From Fibrobacteraceae bacterium (GTDB lineage Bacteria > Fibrobacterota > Fibrobacteria > Fibrobacterales > Fibrobacteraceae), in contig JAGBSH010000026.1 in assembly GCA_017631885.1 (NCBI GenBank), positions 29,999 through 93,998 on the forward strand: 64,000 bases of DNA. Direction: 5' to 3'. The position numbers and the translations under genes are program-made. Below the pieces are notes generated by a model that saw only the letters and a list, made by a program, of their open reading frames with translations, was not told where the DNA came from and searched no databases. This document shows positions 9,848 to 19,453 of the stretch, piece after piece. The stretch's first letter is position 1, and every line of letters begins with the position of its first letter.

Positions 9848-10153
9848 TTACAATTTTGTCAATTCCTTTAGCAGAGGATAAGGATAAATTCCTGTTTTAT
9901 GCCCATCTGACCATATAAATCCAACTGCATAACGACCAACAGAAAGCAAAGACTCCAACTTTATGTCTTCTGGAATAGCTTCTGGATTAACTAAACGTTC
10001 GCCTGTATGTTCATCAACGCACAAAGCACATGGACATGCTAAACGCAATTTTTTTAATGGAATAGAATTTCTTGACGAATCAGCCCATTCTACTCCTAAA
10101 TCACCCTCTGGAGTTCGAAAAAATTTTTTAGGTGCAATCATCAAAGAACTCAT
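9848..10153 (-). CDS. DUF971 protein (GBBH-like N-terminal domain)
   Basis: 101 residues forming only the small domain known as DUF971 or the gamma-butyrobetaine hydroxylase N-terminal-like domain. Signature pieces are LRLACPCALCVDEHTGERL and VGRYAVGFIWSDGHKTGIYPY, with a CPCALC cysteine cluster and SDGH that fit metal or Fe-S handling. The ATG overlaps the Mrp gene stop in an ATGA. DUF971 next to or fused to Mrp/ApbC is widespread, which supports a joint role in iron-sulfur cluster trafficking. The biochemical role is inferred only. Confidence 0.88.
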   Translation of the reverse strand: MSSLMIAPKKFFRTPEGDLGVEWADSSRNSIPLKKLRLACPCALCVDEHTGERLVNPEAIPEDIKLESLLSVGRYAVGFIWSDGHKTGIYPYPLLKELTKL

Positions 10154-11262
10154 AATACCTCCTCAGGCAATTCTTCAAAAGAATAGCGGAAAGAAGAAAG
10201 CGAATCTCTAGCTATCGCAGAAAATACAGAAATTTTCCTTACGGCATCTGCTGCCACTTCAGTAAATACCTGAGCCGAAACGCTATTAGGATTATACAAA
10301 ACTCCTGGAACTCCGTTATCTCCACAAGAAGCTAGAGACGCTTCTAATGGAATTTTTCCCAACAGAGGAACTCCGAATGTTTTTGAAATTCTTTCACCAC
10401 CACCTTGTGGGAAAATAAAATGTTCTTTTTCACATTTGTCGCAAATAAAATAGCTCATGTTTTCAACAACGCCAAGTACAGGGACGCCAACTGAATCAAA
10501 CATAGAAAGGCCCTTACGACAATCTGCTAAAGCTACTTCTTGAGGGGTAGTTACAACAACAGCACCAGACAAAGGACATTCCTGTGTTAATGTTAACTGG
10601 ATATCTCCTGTTCCTGGAGGAAAATCAATTAGCAAATAATCTAACGTTCCCCAACGAACACGATGCAAGAAATTTTTTATCATCTGACTTGCCATTGGAC
10701 CACGCCAAATTGTGGCTCTATCAGAATCAGCAAACATGCTCATAGAAACAATTGATATTCCTCCTTTCGCTAAAACTGGAGAAATCGTTTTGTCTTCATG
10801 AACATAAGGAGCTTGATCTATACCAAACATTACGCCCATAGAAGGGCCATAAATGTCTGCATCTAAAATTCCTACTCTTGCTCCAGAAAGACTTAAAGCT
10901 ACCGCTAAATTAGCTGTAACTGTGGATTTACCAACGCCGCCTTTTCCAGAGGCTACTGCTACGATATGAGAAACTTCTTTTAAAAAGGATTCTGTATTTT
11001 CTGTTTCACTTGCAACCCGCCCTGCTTTTGCCGACAAAGTCACTTCTACAGCAGAAGCACCTAATGCCAGAATAATTTTTTCACATTGTTCTTTAAATCT
11101 ATCACGTATAGGGCAAGCAGGTGTTGTTAAAACCAATTCCATAGAAACAGAATTGTCATCTGTAATATTTAAATTTTGTACAAACCCCAATTCAACAATA
11201 TTCCTGTTTAAATCAGGATCCATCACAACTTCTAAAGCTTTTAATATTTGTTGTTCGGTCAT
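10150..11262 (-). CDS. mrp: Mrp/ApbC Fe-S cluster carrier ATPase
   Basis: 370 residues from the ATG at 11262; an in-frame extension to 11319 would run into polA and is rejected. A MIP18 (DUF59) domain covers about 1-80, then a P-loop ATPase of the SIMIBI class with deviant Walker A GKGGVGKST at 106-114, DADIYGPS switch and a CxxC (FICDKCEKE), which in this family bridges a [4Fe-4S] cluster between two subunits. It assembles and delivers Fe-S clusters in the cytoplasm. It is coupled to DUF971 by ATGA and starts 22 bases after the polA stop. Confidence 0.95.
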   Translation of the reverse strand: MTEQQILKALEVVMDPDLNRNIVELGFVQNLNITDDNSVSMELVLTTPACPIRDRFKEQCEKIILALGASAVEVTLSAKAGRVASETENTESFLKEVSHIVAVASGKGGVGKSTVTANLAVALSLSGARVGILDADIYGPSMGVMFGIDQAPYVHEDKTISPVLAKGGISIVSMSMFADSDRATIWRGPMASQMIKNFLHRVRWGTLDYLLIDFPPGTGDIQLTLTQECPLSGAVVVTTPQEVALADCRKGLSMFDSVGVPVLGVVENMSYFICDKCEKEHFIFPQGGGERISKTFGVPLLGKIPLEASLASCGDNGVPGVLYNPNSVSAQVFTEVAADAVRKISVFSAIARDSLSSFRYSFEELPEEVL

Positions 11263-11284
11263 AGGCGTAAAATTAGAAATATTT

Positions 11285-14023
11285 TTAATGTGCTTCGAGC
11301 CAGTTTTCCCCAAACCCAACAGAAGCGACTAAAGGCACTTTTAACTGCATAGCATTTTCCATTTCTTGCTTAACAATTTTACCCATTTCTTCTGCTAAAT
11401 TTTTAGGGCATTCAAAAACCAATTCATCATGAACTTGAAGCATCATTTTTAATGGTAATGATTCTTTATATATCTTTTCAGAAATTCGAATCATAGCTAT
11501 TTTAATCAAATCCGCTGCACTACCTTGCACTGGCGTATTTACAGCCATACGCTCAGCCATTTTGCATTCCATTTTATCCGTCGAAAAAATGCCAGGGATC
11601 GGACGCCTACGACCTGAAAGAGTTTCAACATAACCTTTTTCATGAACATCTACAATCGTTTTAGCGATAAATTCTTGAACGCCTGAATACAAATTAAAAT
11701 AGCCATCAATAAATTCTTGCGCCTGTTTCCTTGAAATTTTCAAATCACGTGATAAACGGAAAGCAGTCATCCCATACAAGACACCAAAATTCACCACTTT
11801 TGCATCACGACGTTGATCAGATGTCACTTCTTCTTGAGATACTCCATAAATTGCTGAAGCGGTTTGCGCATGAATATCTAAATCATTTAAATAAGCCGCA
11901 ATCAAATTTTTATCGCCACTTAAGTGAGCGAGCATTCGTAATTCTATTTGAGAATAGTCAACAGCTAAAATCGTATTTTCTGGATTTCCAGGGATAAAAG
12001 CGGCTCTTATTTTTTTACCATTTTCACTCCTTATCGGAATGTTTTGCAAATTCGGATCCCTACTAGAAAGCCTACCTGTCGCCGTTCCCCATTGGATAAA
12101 ACTCGTATGAATTCTATTTGTCTTTGGTAAAATCAAAGATGGCAAAACACTCACATAAGTACTTAACAATTTCTTTTGCTCTCGGTATTCCATTATAGAT
12201 TCTACAATGGGGTGCGGTGCCACAACAGACAATTCTTCTAAAACAGAACTATCCGTACTGCGTTTTTTTATTTCTGGTAATCCTAAATTATCAAAAAGAA
12301 TTTCTGCTAATTGTTTTGGAGAAGCTATATTAAATTTTTCTCCTGCAATCTCATGAATTTCTTTTTCAAGAAAGAACAATCTCTCTTCCATTTCTCTTGC
12401 AAGCTTTTGCATTTTTTGTTTATCAAGAGCGATACCTGTTTGTTCCATATCTAAAAGCACTTTTAATAAAGGCATTTCCATCTGGAAGAAAAATTTTTCA
12501 TAACCGGCTTCTTGCAATTTTGGGGACAATTTATTCCATAAGCGCAAAGTATAAACAGCATCTTCTGCACCATATTCAGAAGCTTTTTCAACAGAAACTT
12601 GGGTAAATGGAATTTGAGATTTTCCTCGTCCAATCAAATCCGCTATTGGAATCATAACATGATTCAATTCTATACGAACTTGTTCATCTAAGCTAAGAAC
12701 ATGACTACCTGGCGAAAGCATCCAAGCCGCTATTAAAGTATCACCTATTTTTTCAGGAATACTTTCAAGTGAAAATTCTCGGCAAAGAACATGTAAATCA
12801 AATTTGGCATTATGAAAAATCCAAAACAAATTTTCTTTTTTCCATAAATCTCTGAACCAATCTTTAACAAGTTCAAATGAAAGATTATCTTGCAGCAAAC
12901 CAAAAACATCAGTATGTCCTAGAGGGATATAATATCCATTTTCTTCATCTACTGATAAACAAAGACCAGCTATAGAACATGCCATTGAATTCAATCCATC
13001 TGTTTCTGTATCTAAAGCTATCACAGATGCGGCTTCTACTTTTCTTTTTAATTCTTCAAATTTTTCACTTGTGTTTACTAAAACATAATTAGGCAATTTT
13101 TCTGGAATAAATTCTCTATCTTGTGACGGAACCCAGCCAGAACGACTTGGTATTTTTTCTAATAAACGTTCTAATTGTCTAAGTTCATTTGCTCTGAAGA
13201 CATCACTTAAAGCATCACTTGCTAAGCCTTGGAATTCTAATTGTTCTAACGTTCCTGAAAATCCTCTCGCACATTGTAAAGTAACCAATTCTCTTGAAAG
13301 GAAAGCATTTTCTTTATTTTGAGCTAAATTATCATGCAATCCTTTTTTTTCAATTTCATCTAAATGCGCATACAAGTTATCCATATTGCCAAATTTTTCT
13401 AACAACTGTACAGCTGTCTTTGGACCTACTTTAGGAACTCCAGGCACATTATCAGAAGAATCCCCCATCAAAGCCAAATAATCTCTAATTTGTGATGGTG
13501 GTACTCCATATTTTTTCAAAACTTCTTCTGGGCCAAAATCAATTCCATCGGCCCCTTTTTCTAAATGAAATTGATGTATAACATCTGACACAATCTGGGA
13601 TAAATCTTTATCTTTAGTAATTAAAAAAACTCTTTCAAAGCCTGCTTTTTCTGCGGCACAAGCGACACTTGCCATTACATCATCCGCTTCAAAACCAGGT
13701 TCTGCCAAAAGTGGCAATCCACTCGCTACGAGAGTTTCTTGCAATAAAGGCATTTGAGCTGCCATTTCTTCTGGCATCGGGCTTCTATTCGCTTTATATT
13801 CTGGATAAAGTTCATGCCTAAATGTCGGAGCGTTAACATCTCGAACAATGGCAAAATGCGTTGGTTTATGTTTTTCTAAAATTCTTAAAACAGCTCCCCA
13901 ATAACCATGAACCATTGAAACATCTATTCCACTAGAATTATGTAATGGCGATTTTGAAAAAGCATAAAACATTCGGAATGCTAACGCATAAGAATCTAAT
14001 AAAAATAATGTCTTCGTTGCCAT
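11285..14023 (-). CDS. polA: DNA polymerase I
   Basis: 912 residues, full three-domain enzyme for Okazaki fragment maturation and repair. The 5'-3' exonuclease/FEN domain is at 1-290 (DRDVNAPTFRHELYPEYKANR-like, helix-hairpin-helix GVPKVGPKTA). The 3'-5' exonuclease looks active, with DTE in VIALDTETDG, HNAKFD, and YGAED. The polymerase domain has motif A VDYSQIELR, motif B RRDAKVVNFGVLYG and motif C QVHDELVFE. The gene lies 9 bases downstream of nnrDE and 22 bases upstream of the mrp start, in a leftward operon. Confidence 0.98.
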   Translation of the reverse strand: MATKTLFLLDSYALAFRMFYAFSKSPLHNSSGIDVSMVHGYWGAVLRILEKHKPTHFAIVRDVNAPTFRHELYPEYKANRSPMPEEMAAQMPLLQETLVASGLPLLAEPGFEADDVMASVACAAEKAGFERVFLITKDKDLSQIVSDVIHQFHLEKGADGIDFGPEEVLKKYGVPPSQIRDYLALMGDSSDNVPGVPKVGPKTAVQLLEKFGNMDNLYAHLDEIEKKGLHDNLAQNKENAFLSRELVTLQCARGFSGTLEQLEFQGLASDALSDVFRANELRQLERLLEKIPSRSGWVPSQDREFIPEKLPNYVLVNTSEKFEELKRKVEAASVIALDTETDGLNSMACSIAGLCLSVDEENGYYIPLGHTDVFGLLQDNLSFELVKDWFRDLWKKENLFWIFHNAKFDLHVLCREFSLESIPEKIGDTLIAAWMLSPGSHVLSLDEQVRIELNHVMIPIADLIGRGKSQIPFTQVSVEKASEYGAEDAVYTLRLWNKLSPKLQEAGYEKFFFQMEMPLLKVLLDMEQTGIALDKQKMQKLAREMEERLFFLEKEIHEIAGEKFNIASPKQLAEILFDNLGLPEIKKRSTDSSVLEELSVVAPHPIVESIMEYREQKKLLSTYVSVLPSLILPKTNRIHTSFIQWGTATGRLSSRDPNLQNIPIRSENGKKIRAAFIPGNPENTILAVDYSQIELRMLAHLSGDKNLIAAYLNDLDIHAQTASAIYGVSQEEVTSDQRRDAKVVNFGVLYGMTAFRLSRDLKISRKQAQEFIDGYFNLYSGVQEFIAKTIVDVHEKGYVETLSGRRRPIPGIFSTDKMECKMAERMAVNTPVQGSAADLIKIAMIRISEKIYKESLPLKMMLQVHDELVFECPKNLAEEMGKIVKQEMENAMQLKVPLVASVGFGENWLEAH

Positions 14024-14032
14024 AACTTGAAT

Positions 14033-15577
14033 TTAGAAATCTTGGTTCAATTCATGAAAAACTTGTGGTAAAAATTCTACAACATCTGAAGGTAACATAC
14101 TATACACTCCCAACTTTTCTTTAGCTAAATAACCCGCTTTATAATGAATCCATGTTCCAAGAAGAGCCGTTTTTTCCACAGACAATCCAGAAGCCAAAAG
14201 AGCAAGAAGAATTCCTGTCAAAACATCACCAGAACCACCTTTCGCCATTCCTGAATTTGGCAAACCTATTCTGTAAACATCACCATTTCGCAAAGCTACA
14301 TAACTAATAGGACCTTTTAAAATTATCGTTAACCGATATGTTTGAGCAATTTCTTGCAAAAGTTTTCTTTTTTCTTCTGCTTGTTCTGGAATTTTTCCAA
14401 ATAAGCGTCCCCATTCTCGAATATGCGGAGTGATAATAACACTTGCTTTCAAATTCTTTAATAATTCACTTTTACCAGAAAAAGCATTTAAAGCATCGGC
14501 ATCTAAAACCATTGGAATAGAAACTTTTGGAATAAAATCCTGAACACATTCAACAACATCTTTTTTGCAAGAAAGCCCTGGTCCAATTGCTAAAGCTGTT
14601 TGGTGTTTTAAGAATAATTCTAATTCATTCACATTCTGAATCTGTAGGCATCCTTTTTGAAAATCTTCATAAGGTAACATAACTGGTTCATCTAATTTTG
14701 TTGCATAAACAGGATAAAGAGATTTAGGCATAGCCATGGACAAAAGCCCAATACCAGAACGCAATGCTGCTTTTGCACATAACGCAGAAGCCCCAACCAT
14801 TCCTAAAGAACCACTTATTAAAAGTCCTGTACCTTGCTCTCTCTTATCACCCCATTCATTTCTAATAGGGAGTAAAAGTCTAATGTCTTTTTCTCTTATT
14901 CCAAAAATATTCTTAGTAAATTTTTCAACATTTTTTTGACTATAAGGCAAAGGCGCTATTTCCCAATCCCCATAATATTTCAGGCTCTCTTTTTCAAACA
15001 TTTCATTTCTACAAAATCCCAAAACTAATGTATAAGTTGCTTTCAGGGGAATCGTTGGACAATCTATTGCAAGCACAGGCACTTTTGATTCATTTAAAAA
15101 AGCGACCAACTTTTTATAATTTTCTTTCAATTCTCCTACAGTCCCCAAGCCCAATAAAGCATCTACAATCATACTTGCATGATTTAAATCTATTCTTTCC
15201 TCATTTGAATATAACGAGTAAACGCCTCCACTTTCTTTAAAATCTTTATAAGCCAAAGCTGCTTCATTTTTTAAATCTTCTGGATTTTTCATACAATAAA
15301 CTTTAGCACGAATATTCTTCTCTAAAAGAAGTTTCGCTAAAACAAGCCCATCACCGCCATTATTTCCGCTGCCAATAAAAACAAAAATATCACCTTTCTT
15401 TAATTTGCCTTTTTCGATCAAATTACAGAGTTTTTCAAAAATCGCTTTACCTGCGGCTTGCATTAAGACATACCCTTTTTCAATAGAGTTTTCTTTTTCA
15501 AGTCTATCTAGCTCACGCATTTCTGCCATTGATAAAATATCAAACCGCACTTTTTCAAGTATTTCATTTTTGTTCAT
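14033..15577 (-). CDS. nnr: Bifunctional NAD(P)H-hydrate epimerase/dehydratase
   Basis: 514 residues from the ATG at 15577; a TTG at 15607 is in frame but adds nothing recognisable. The N-terminal half (1-220) is the YjeF_N epimerase with FIGSGNNGGDGLV. The C-terminal half (about 240-510) is the ADP-dependent (S)-NAD(P)H-hydrate dehydratase with the ribokinase-like GGSGDVLTGI motif. Together they repair hydrated NAD(P)H. The fusion has the usual domain order. It is the first gene of the run into polA. Confidence 0.95.
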   Translation of the reverse strand: MNKNEILEKVRFDILSMAEMRELDRLEKENSIEKGYVLMQAAGKAIFEKLCNLIEKGKLKKGDIFVFIGSGNNGGDGLVLAKLLLEKNIRAKVYCMKNPEDLKNEAALAYKDFKESGGVYSLYSNEERIDLNHASMIVDALLGLGTVGELKENYKKLVAFLNESKVPVLAIDCPTIPLKATYTLVLGFCRNEMFEKESLKYYGDWEIAPLPYSQKNVEKFTKNIFGIREKDIRLLLPIRNEWGDKREQGTGLLISGSLGMVGASALCAKAALRSGIGLLSMAMPKSLYPVYATKLDEPVMLPYEDFQKGCLQIQNVNELELFLKHQTALAIGPGLSCKKDVVECVQDFIPKVSIPMVLDADALNAFSGKSELLKNLKASVIITPHIREWGRLFGKIPEQAEEKRKLLQEIAQTYRLTIILKGPISYVALRNGDVYRIGLPNSGMAKGGSGDVLTGILLALLASGLSVEKTALLGTWIHYKAGYLAKEKLGVYSMLPSDVVEFLPQVFHELNQDF

Positions 15578-15630
15578 AGCTTTAAATTTAGTGATTTTAG
15601 TCCCCAAAACCTAATCAAATTTCATATAAA

Positions 15631-15661
15631 AAACACCGAGACTAAAAAGCCTCGATGTTTC
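15631..15661 (-). terminator. Rho-independent terminator after gpmI
   Basis: Read on the minus strand, AACATCGAG and CTCGGTGTT pair fully (one T-G wobble) around a 10-base loop and run into a T tract. It lies just past the gpmI stop and separates gpmI from nnr. Confidence 0.8.
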
Positions 15662-15683
15662 TTTACATTTGTTAAATACAAGA

Positions 15684-17318
15684 TTATTTGATTATCAACA
15701 TTGAATCATCCCAAGCTTCGTGTTTTTCAAAACCAAGGAGATTTGCAGTCGTTGCAGCCAAATTAGAAAGTCCCCAATCACCTTCACGCAATGCAAGCTT
15801 ACCGCCAGAAACATTATCATAAAGGATACAAGGAACTTTATTCAAAGTATGACTTGTTTTTGCTTTAAAAGAGCCATCTTTATTAACCTTAGGAAGGCCT
15901 GTCTTCTTGTCGATTTCATACATCTCATCGGCATTACCATGGTCAGCAGTAATCAATGCAACACCACCTAAAGCATCAATAACCGGCAAAAGTCTAGAAA
16001 GTCCTAAATCAACGGCTTCAATTGCCATTGTCGCTGCACGGAAACTACCAGTATGACCAACCATATCACCGTTAGGGTAATTGCAACGCAATGTCTGGTA
16101 TTTACCACTCTTAAGAGCTTCTATCATTGCATCTGTTACTTCTGCAGCTTTCATCCATGGGCGTTGTTCAAATGGAACCACATCAGATGGAATTTCTAAA
16201 TAAGTTTCACCATCAAATTTACTTGAACGGTTACCATTCCAGAAATAAGTAACATGGCCAAACTTTTGCGTTTCAGAACATGCAAATTGTTTAATACCTG
16301 CTTGAGAGAACCATTCACCACTTGTATTTTTAATTGCTGGAGGAGGAACTAAAAAGCGGTTTGGTAATTTTAAATCGCCATCATATTGAAGCATTCCTGC
16401 GTAGCAAACTTTTGGAAAACGAACTCTATCAAATTCAGCAAAATTTTCTTCTTCAAAGGCGCGAGTAATTTCAATAGCACGGTCACCGCGGAAATTAAAG
16501 AATACAACAGAATCGCCATCAACAATTGGGCCTACTGGAGCGCCATCTTTAGCAATAACAAATGGAGGCAAATCTTGGTCAATCGCTTTTGTTTCGCCAC
16601 GTAATGTTTCAATAGCATTAGCGGCACTTTCAAACAAACGACCTTCACCCAGTACATGAGTTTTCCAGCCGGCCTCAACCATTTTCCAGTTTGCATTATA
16701 ACGGTCCATAGTGATTTGCATACGGCCACCACCACTAGCAATGCAAACATCAAAATCTTCTGAACGAAGTTCTGAAAGGAACTGTTCAAATGGCAATACA
16801 TAATCTAATGCCGAAGTTTCAGGAACATCACGACCATCCAAAAGAATATGAATGCGGACTTTTTTCAAACCTTCTTGCTTAGATTGAGCAACCATTGCCT
16901 TTAAATGAGCAATATTACTATGAACATTACCATCACTAAACAAGCCAATAAAATGGAGAACTGTATTTTTTTCGCGAACATTACCTACGATTTCTTTCCA
17001 AGCATCGCGTGCAAAGATTTCACCAGATTGAATAGAATCCGCAACAAGCGCAGCACCTTGGTTATAGACCTGACCTGCACCAATAGCATTATGGCCTACT
17101 TCAGAGTTTCCCATATCTTCATCTGTCGGCATACCAACCGCACGACCATGTGCTTTCAATAAAACATTGCTGTAATTTGCAAGTAACCGATCAAGAGTTG
17201 GTTTACAAGCAGCAGCAATTGCATTTCCTTCGCCACTTGGGTTAAAACCATAACCATCCATTACAATAGTAACTACTGGGCCTTTCAGTCCAGCAAAATC
17301 CAAATTCTTTTTAAGCAT
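15684..17318 (-). CDS. gpmI: Cofactor-independent phosphoglycerate mutase
   Basis: 544 residues, alkaline-phosphatase superfamily enzyme that interconverts 2- and 3-phosphoglycerate using Mn2+. Metal-binding DGYGFNPSGEGNAI near the N-terminus, the phosphoryl-Ser loop MGNSEVGH, and TADHGNADEM near the C-terminus are intact. The start at 17318 is chosen because GGAG lies six bases upstream; in-frame starts at 17330 and 17333 lie over this site. It is about 30 residues longer than E. coli GpmI. A strong terminator follows, so it is probably its own unit. Confidence 0.96.
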   Translation of the reverse strand: MLKKNLDFAGLKGPVVTIVMDGYGFNPSGEGNAIAAACKPTLDRLLANYSNVLLKAHGRAVGMPTDEDMGNSEVGHNAIGAGQVYNQGAALVADSIQSGEIFARDAWKEIVGNVREKNTVLHFIGLFSDGNVHSNIAHLKAMVAQSKQEGLKKVRIHILLDGRDVPETSALDYVLPFEQFLSELRSEDFDVCIASGGGRMQITMDRYNANWKMVEAGWKTHVLGEGRLFESAANAIETLRGETKAIDQDLPPFVIAKDGAPVGPIVDGDSVVFFNFRGDRAIEITRAFEEENFAEFDRVRFPKVCYAGMLQYDGDLKLPNRFLVPPPAIKNTSGEWFSQAGIKQFACSETQKFGHVTYFWNGNRSSKFDGETYLEIPSDVVPFEQRPWMKAAEVTDAMIEALKSGKYQTLRCNYPNGDMVGHTGSFRAATMAIEAVDLGLSRLLPVIDALGGVALITADHGNADEMYEIDKKTGLPKVNKDGSFKAKTSHTLNKVPCILYDNVSGGKLALREGDWGLSNLAATTANLLGFEKHEAWDDSMLIIK

Positions 17319-17434
17319 AAGATTCTCCATCAATGTTTAAATTTCAAATTCAAATGTAGAAAAAAAGCTTCTATCTAAAAAGAGCCTTAAATAAGAAAAG
17401 TCTTTTCGCAAAACATTCTCTCGCACAAAAGAAA

Positions 17435-17465
17435 AAAAATGCTCGGCTAAAGCCGAGCATTTTTA
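17435..17465 (-). terminator. Terminator after the Ser-rich lipoprotein gene
   Basis: A near-perfect palindrome, ATGCTCGGC with GCCGAGCAT and A/T flanks, followed by a long T run on the minus strand. It ends the lipoprotein transcript about 10 bases past its stop. Confidence 0.85.
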
Positions 17466-17475
17466 AACATTAAAA

Positions 17476-18450
17476 TTACTTGTAATAAGTAATAGTTACA
17501 GAACCAGTCTTTTCATCTTGGTATCTAACTTTTCCAAGCATCATCGGGAAATTACCTTCAGGTGTTTTGATATACAACCACATATTTCCCATTAATTCCA
17601 AACGATTAGTCTGAGAACCAAATGCAGTTTTAAAGTTTTCTACACAAACTTGTCCTTCTGGTAAAAGACCAAAGTCTTGAGTTTCTTCTTCCCAAATTTC
17701 AACACCTGGAGCAGCTTGGAAATAAGCCATATTATCTACAATTTCAAGTGTCAAATGCGGGTTTTCTGCCAAGCCAGTTACAAGGTTAATGGCATATTGG
17801 TCTGTTCCTAACATATTAGAAAGAGTGGCTTCTGTTGCAGCGACTTCTGTACAAACTGCTTCAACAGAAGAAGAAGATACTTCTTCTTTAGGGCAAGCTT
17901 TTACAAAGTCAACAGAATCTATAGAAGAATAAACAGGCACTTTTGAAACATCAAGTCCACCTTCTTCAGAAGCACTTGCATAAGCCCATACATAAATACG
18001 GAAATCACCACAACCTTCTAAAGGAGCTAATTGAATTTTTGCTGTAGAAGTACCTAATGCAATACGATCTGTTGGGAAGTTAATAGTCATAGGAACTTGT
18101 AGTGGAGATTCATACACGGTTCCATTATCAACATGACCAGCAATAAAGCGCAAACTATCAATGTTAAAGAAGATTTCGTCGTCTTCTCTACCTTCAACTC
18201 TGAAACCATAATCCAAGCTAATAGTTCCCTTAAGTTGAACCATTTCACCGCCCTGGCCATCAGACATTACATCGGCGCCTAATTTATCCATAACAAGTGG
18301 AGAAACTTCTGAAGCAGAAGACATTTCAATTTGTGCCGCAGAAGAAGATGAAGTAGATTCTTCTGCATTTGAAGAACTATCTTCAGAACAAGCAGAGAGG
18401 GCAAACATAGACGCTGCTAGTAAGCCATATTTCCAGAACATTTTATTCAT
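17476..18450 (-). CDS. Ser-rich-linker lipoprotein, unknown function
   Basis: 324 residues from the ATG at 18450, which has AAAGGA upstream; the frame is open to 18507. Signal peptide and lipobox LSAC, then a Ser/Glu-rich linker (residues about 24-40) of the kind common in Fibrobacter outer-surface proteins. The first globular part (about 55-190) looks beta-rich, and a second Ser run (EEVSSSSVEAV) separates it from a C-terminal domain of about 120 residues. I do not recognise either domain. The upstream SPOR gene ends 61 bases away, so the two may share a transcript. Confidence 0.8.
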   Translation of the reverse strand: MNKMFWKYGLLAASMFALSACSEDSSSNAEESTSSSSAAQIEMSSASEVSPLVMDKLGADVMSDGQGGEMVQLKGTISLDYGFRVEGREDDEIFFNIDSLRFIAGHVDNGTVYESPLQVPMTINFPTDRIALGTSTAKIQLAPLEGCGDFRIYVWAYASASEEGGLDVSKVPVYSSIDSVDFVKACPKEEVSSSSVEAVCTEVAATEATLSNMLGTDQYAINLVTGLAENPHLTLEIVDNMAYFQAAPGVEIWEEETQDFGLLPEGQVCVENFKTAFGSQTNRLELMGNMWLYIKTPEGNFPMMLGKVRYQDEKTGSVTITYYK

Positions 18451-18511
18451 AATGATTCCTTTTCTAAGTTTTTCTTGAAAATACTTTTTTTTCAGAAAAA
18501 AGTACACATTT

Positions 18512-18916
18512 CTAGCGAACTTTTACAACAAATGCTGAAATATTATATGCTGATAATTCTCGGGCTTTATCTTCAGCTTGAGCTTTTGTTGGCCAACCAC
18601 CCGCACGCAATTTATAAAAAGGAGTATCAAAGACTACTTGGATAGAGTAACCAGTACTAGCTACTAATTGATCGCGGCGTCTTTGAGCAGCATCAAAATC
18701 AGCTAAAGCCTCAAATTGTAAAACAAACCAAGATTTTCCTTTTGCTTGTTTGTCTGTTTCTTGAGCAATTTGTGATTCTTGCGTTTTATAGCGCAAAGAA
18801 TCATTCAATTGAATTTTGTATTCTTTTCCCTGGAAAAGAGTGTCTAAATCTGTTGGTGTTTGAGCAAAAGAGAAAAACACACAAAATAAAAAGAAGATAG
18901 CTGTTTTCTTTATCAT
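18512..18916 (-). CDS. Secreted SPOR-domain protein
   Basis: 134 residues with a cleavable signal peptide (IFFLFCVFFSFAQ). The C-terminal 75 residues form a SPOR domain: WFVLQFEALADFDAAQRRRDQL, then FYKLRAGGWPTKAQAEDKA and a final FVVKVR strand. SPOR domains bind denuded septal peptidoglycan glycans, so a periplasmic division-site role is likely. The ATG at 18916 is unambiguous. It is probably co-transcribed with the lipoprotein that follows. Confidence 0.88.
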   Translation of the reverse strand: MIKKTAIFFLFCVFFSFAQTPTDLDTLFQGKEYKIQLNDSLRYKTQESQIAQETDKQAKGKSWFVLQFEALADFDAAQRRRDQLVASTGYSIQVVFDTPFYKLRAGGWPTKAQAEDKARELSAYNISAFVVKVR

Positions 18917-18980
18917 AAAAGTAAAAATAGCATTTTCCTGAAATTCCGTTATTCTTTCTTATGAATTTTCTCCTTTCTTA

Positions 18981-19345
18981 GACAGCTTCTTAGAAATAAG
19001 CTGTCATAGTAAGCAAAGTACTACCATCTCTTGTAACTTGCAAGGAGATTGCCGCGCCGTGCATTCTGCACGGCGCGTAATGACAAGTTACGGGCAAGAA
19101 CTGCGGGCTAGTTCAAGTTGTCATGGCGAGGAGTCTTGTAAGACGACGTGGCCATCTGTTAGCAAATTGTCATCGCGAGTAGATTGCTTCACTCTTTCAG
19201 AGTTCGCAATGACAAGAGGTGCGCGGCAAGTTATAAGCAATGACAAGTTCAGGATTGTCATCGCGAACGCAGTGTGGCGATCTGTTAGCAAGTAGATTAC
19301 TTGCAACTGGCAAGCAGATTGCTTCCACCACGCCACCCTTGGAAC
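18981..19345. repeat. Repeat cluster A, TTGTCATnGCGA family
   Basis: This stretch of a 537-bp gap has no credible gene. It holds at least four units bounded by TTGTCATnGCGA or its complement, beginning near 19118, 19167 and 19254, plus a GC-rich hairpin (GCGCCGTGC and GCACGGCGC, about 19053-19079). Cores differ between units: GAGGAGTCTT..AAGAC, GAACGCAGTGTGGCG and a CCGTGC/GCACGG stem. The same cores recur near 35.2, 35.45 and 42.55 kb, some in reverse orientation. Short open frames here are repeat artefacts. Confidence 0.8.
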
Positions 19346-19411
19346 AAGTGTGGCTCGTGGCAGGCTCACATTTAGGTTTTTCAATGGAAAGACTTTTCAA
19401 AGTAAAAACAA

Positions 19412-19440
19412 AAAAAAGGCTCTCAAGAGAGCCTTTTTTT
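19412..19440. terminator. Terminator after the fibro-slime gene
   Basis: A perfect stem AAGGCTCTC/GAGAGCCTT with a two-base loop and T runs on both strands. It lies 14 bp past the fibro-slime stop and shields it from repeat cluster A. Confidence 0.85.
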
Positions 19441-19453
19441 AGAAAAATCACTT

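Noticed and set aside
19038..19451. Several 80-100 codon frames in repeat cluster A
   Set aside because: They read through the TTGTCATnGCGA units in many frames; the same peptides appear in clusters C and D because the DNA repeats.
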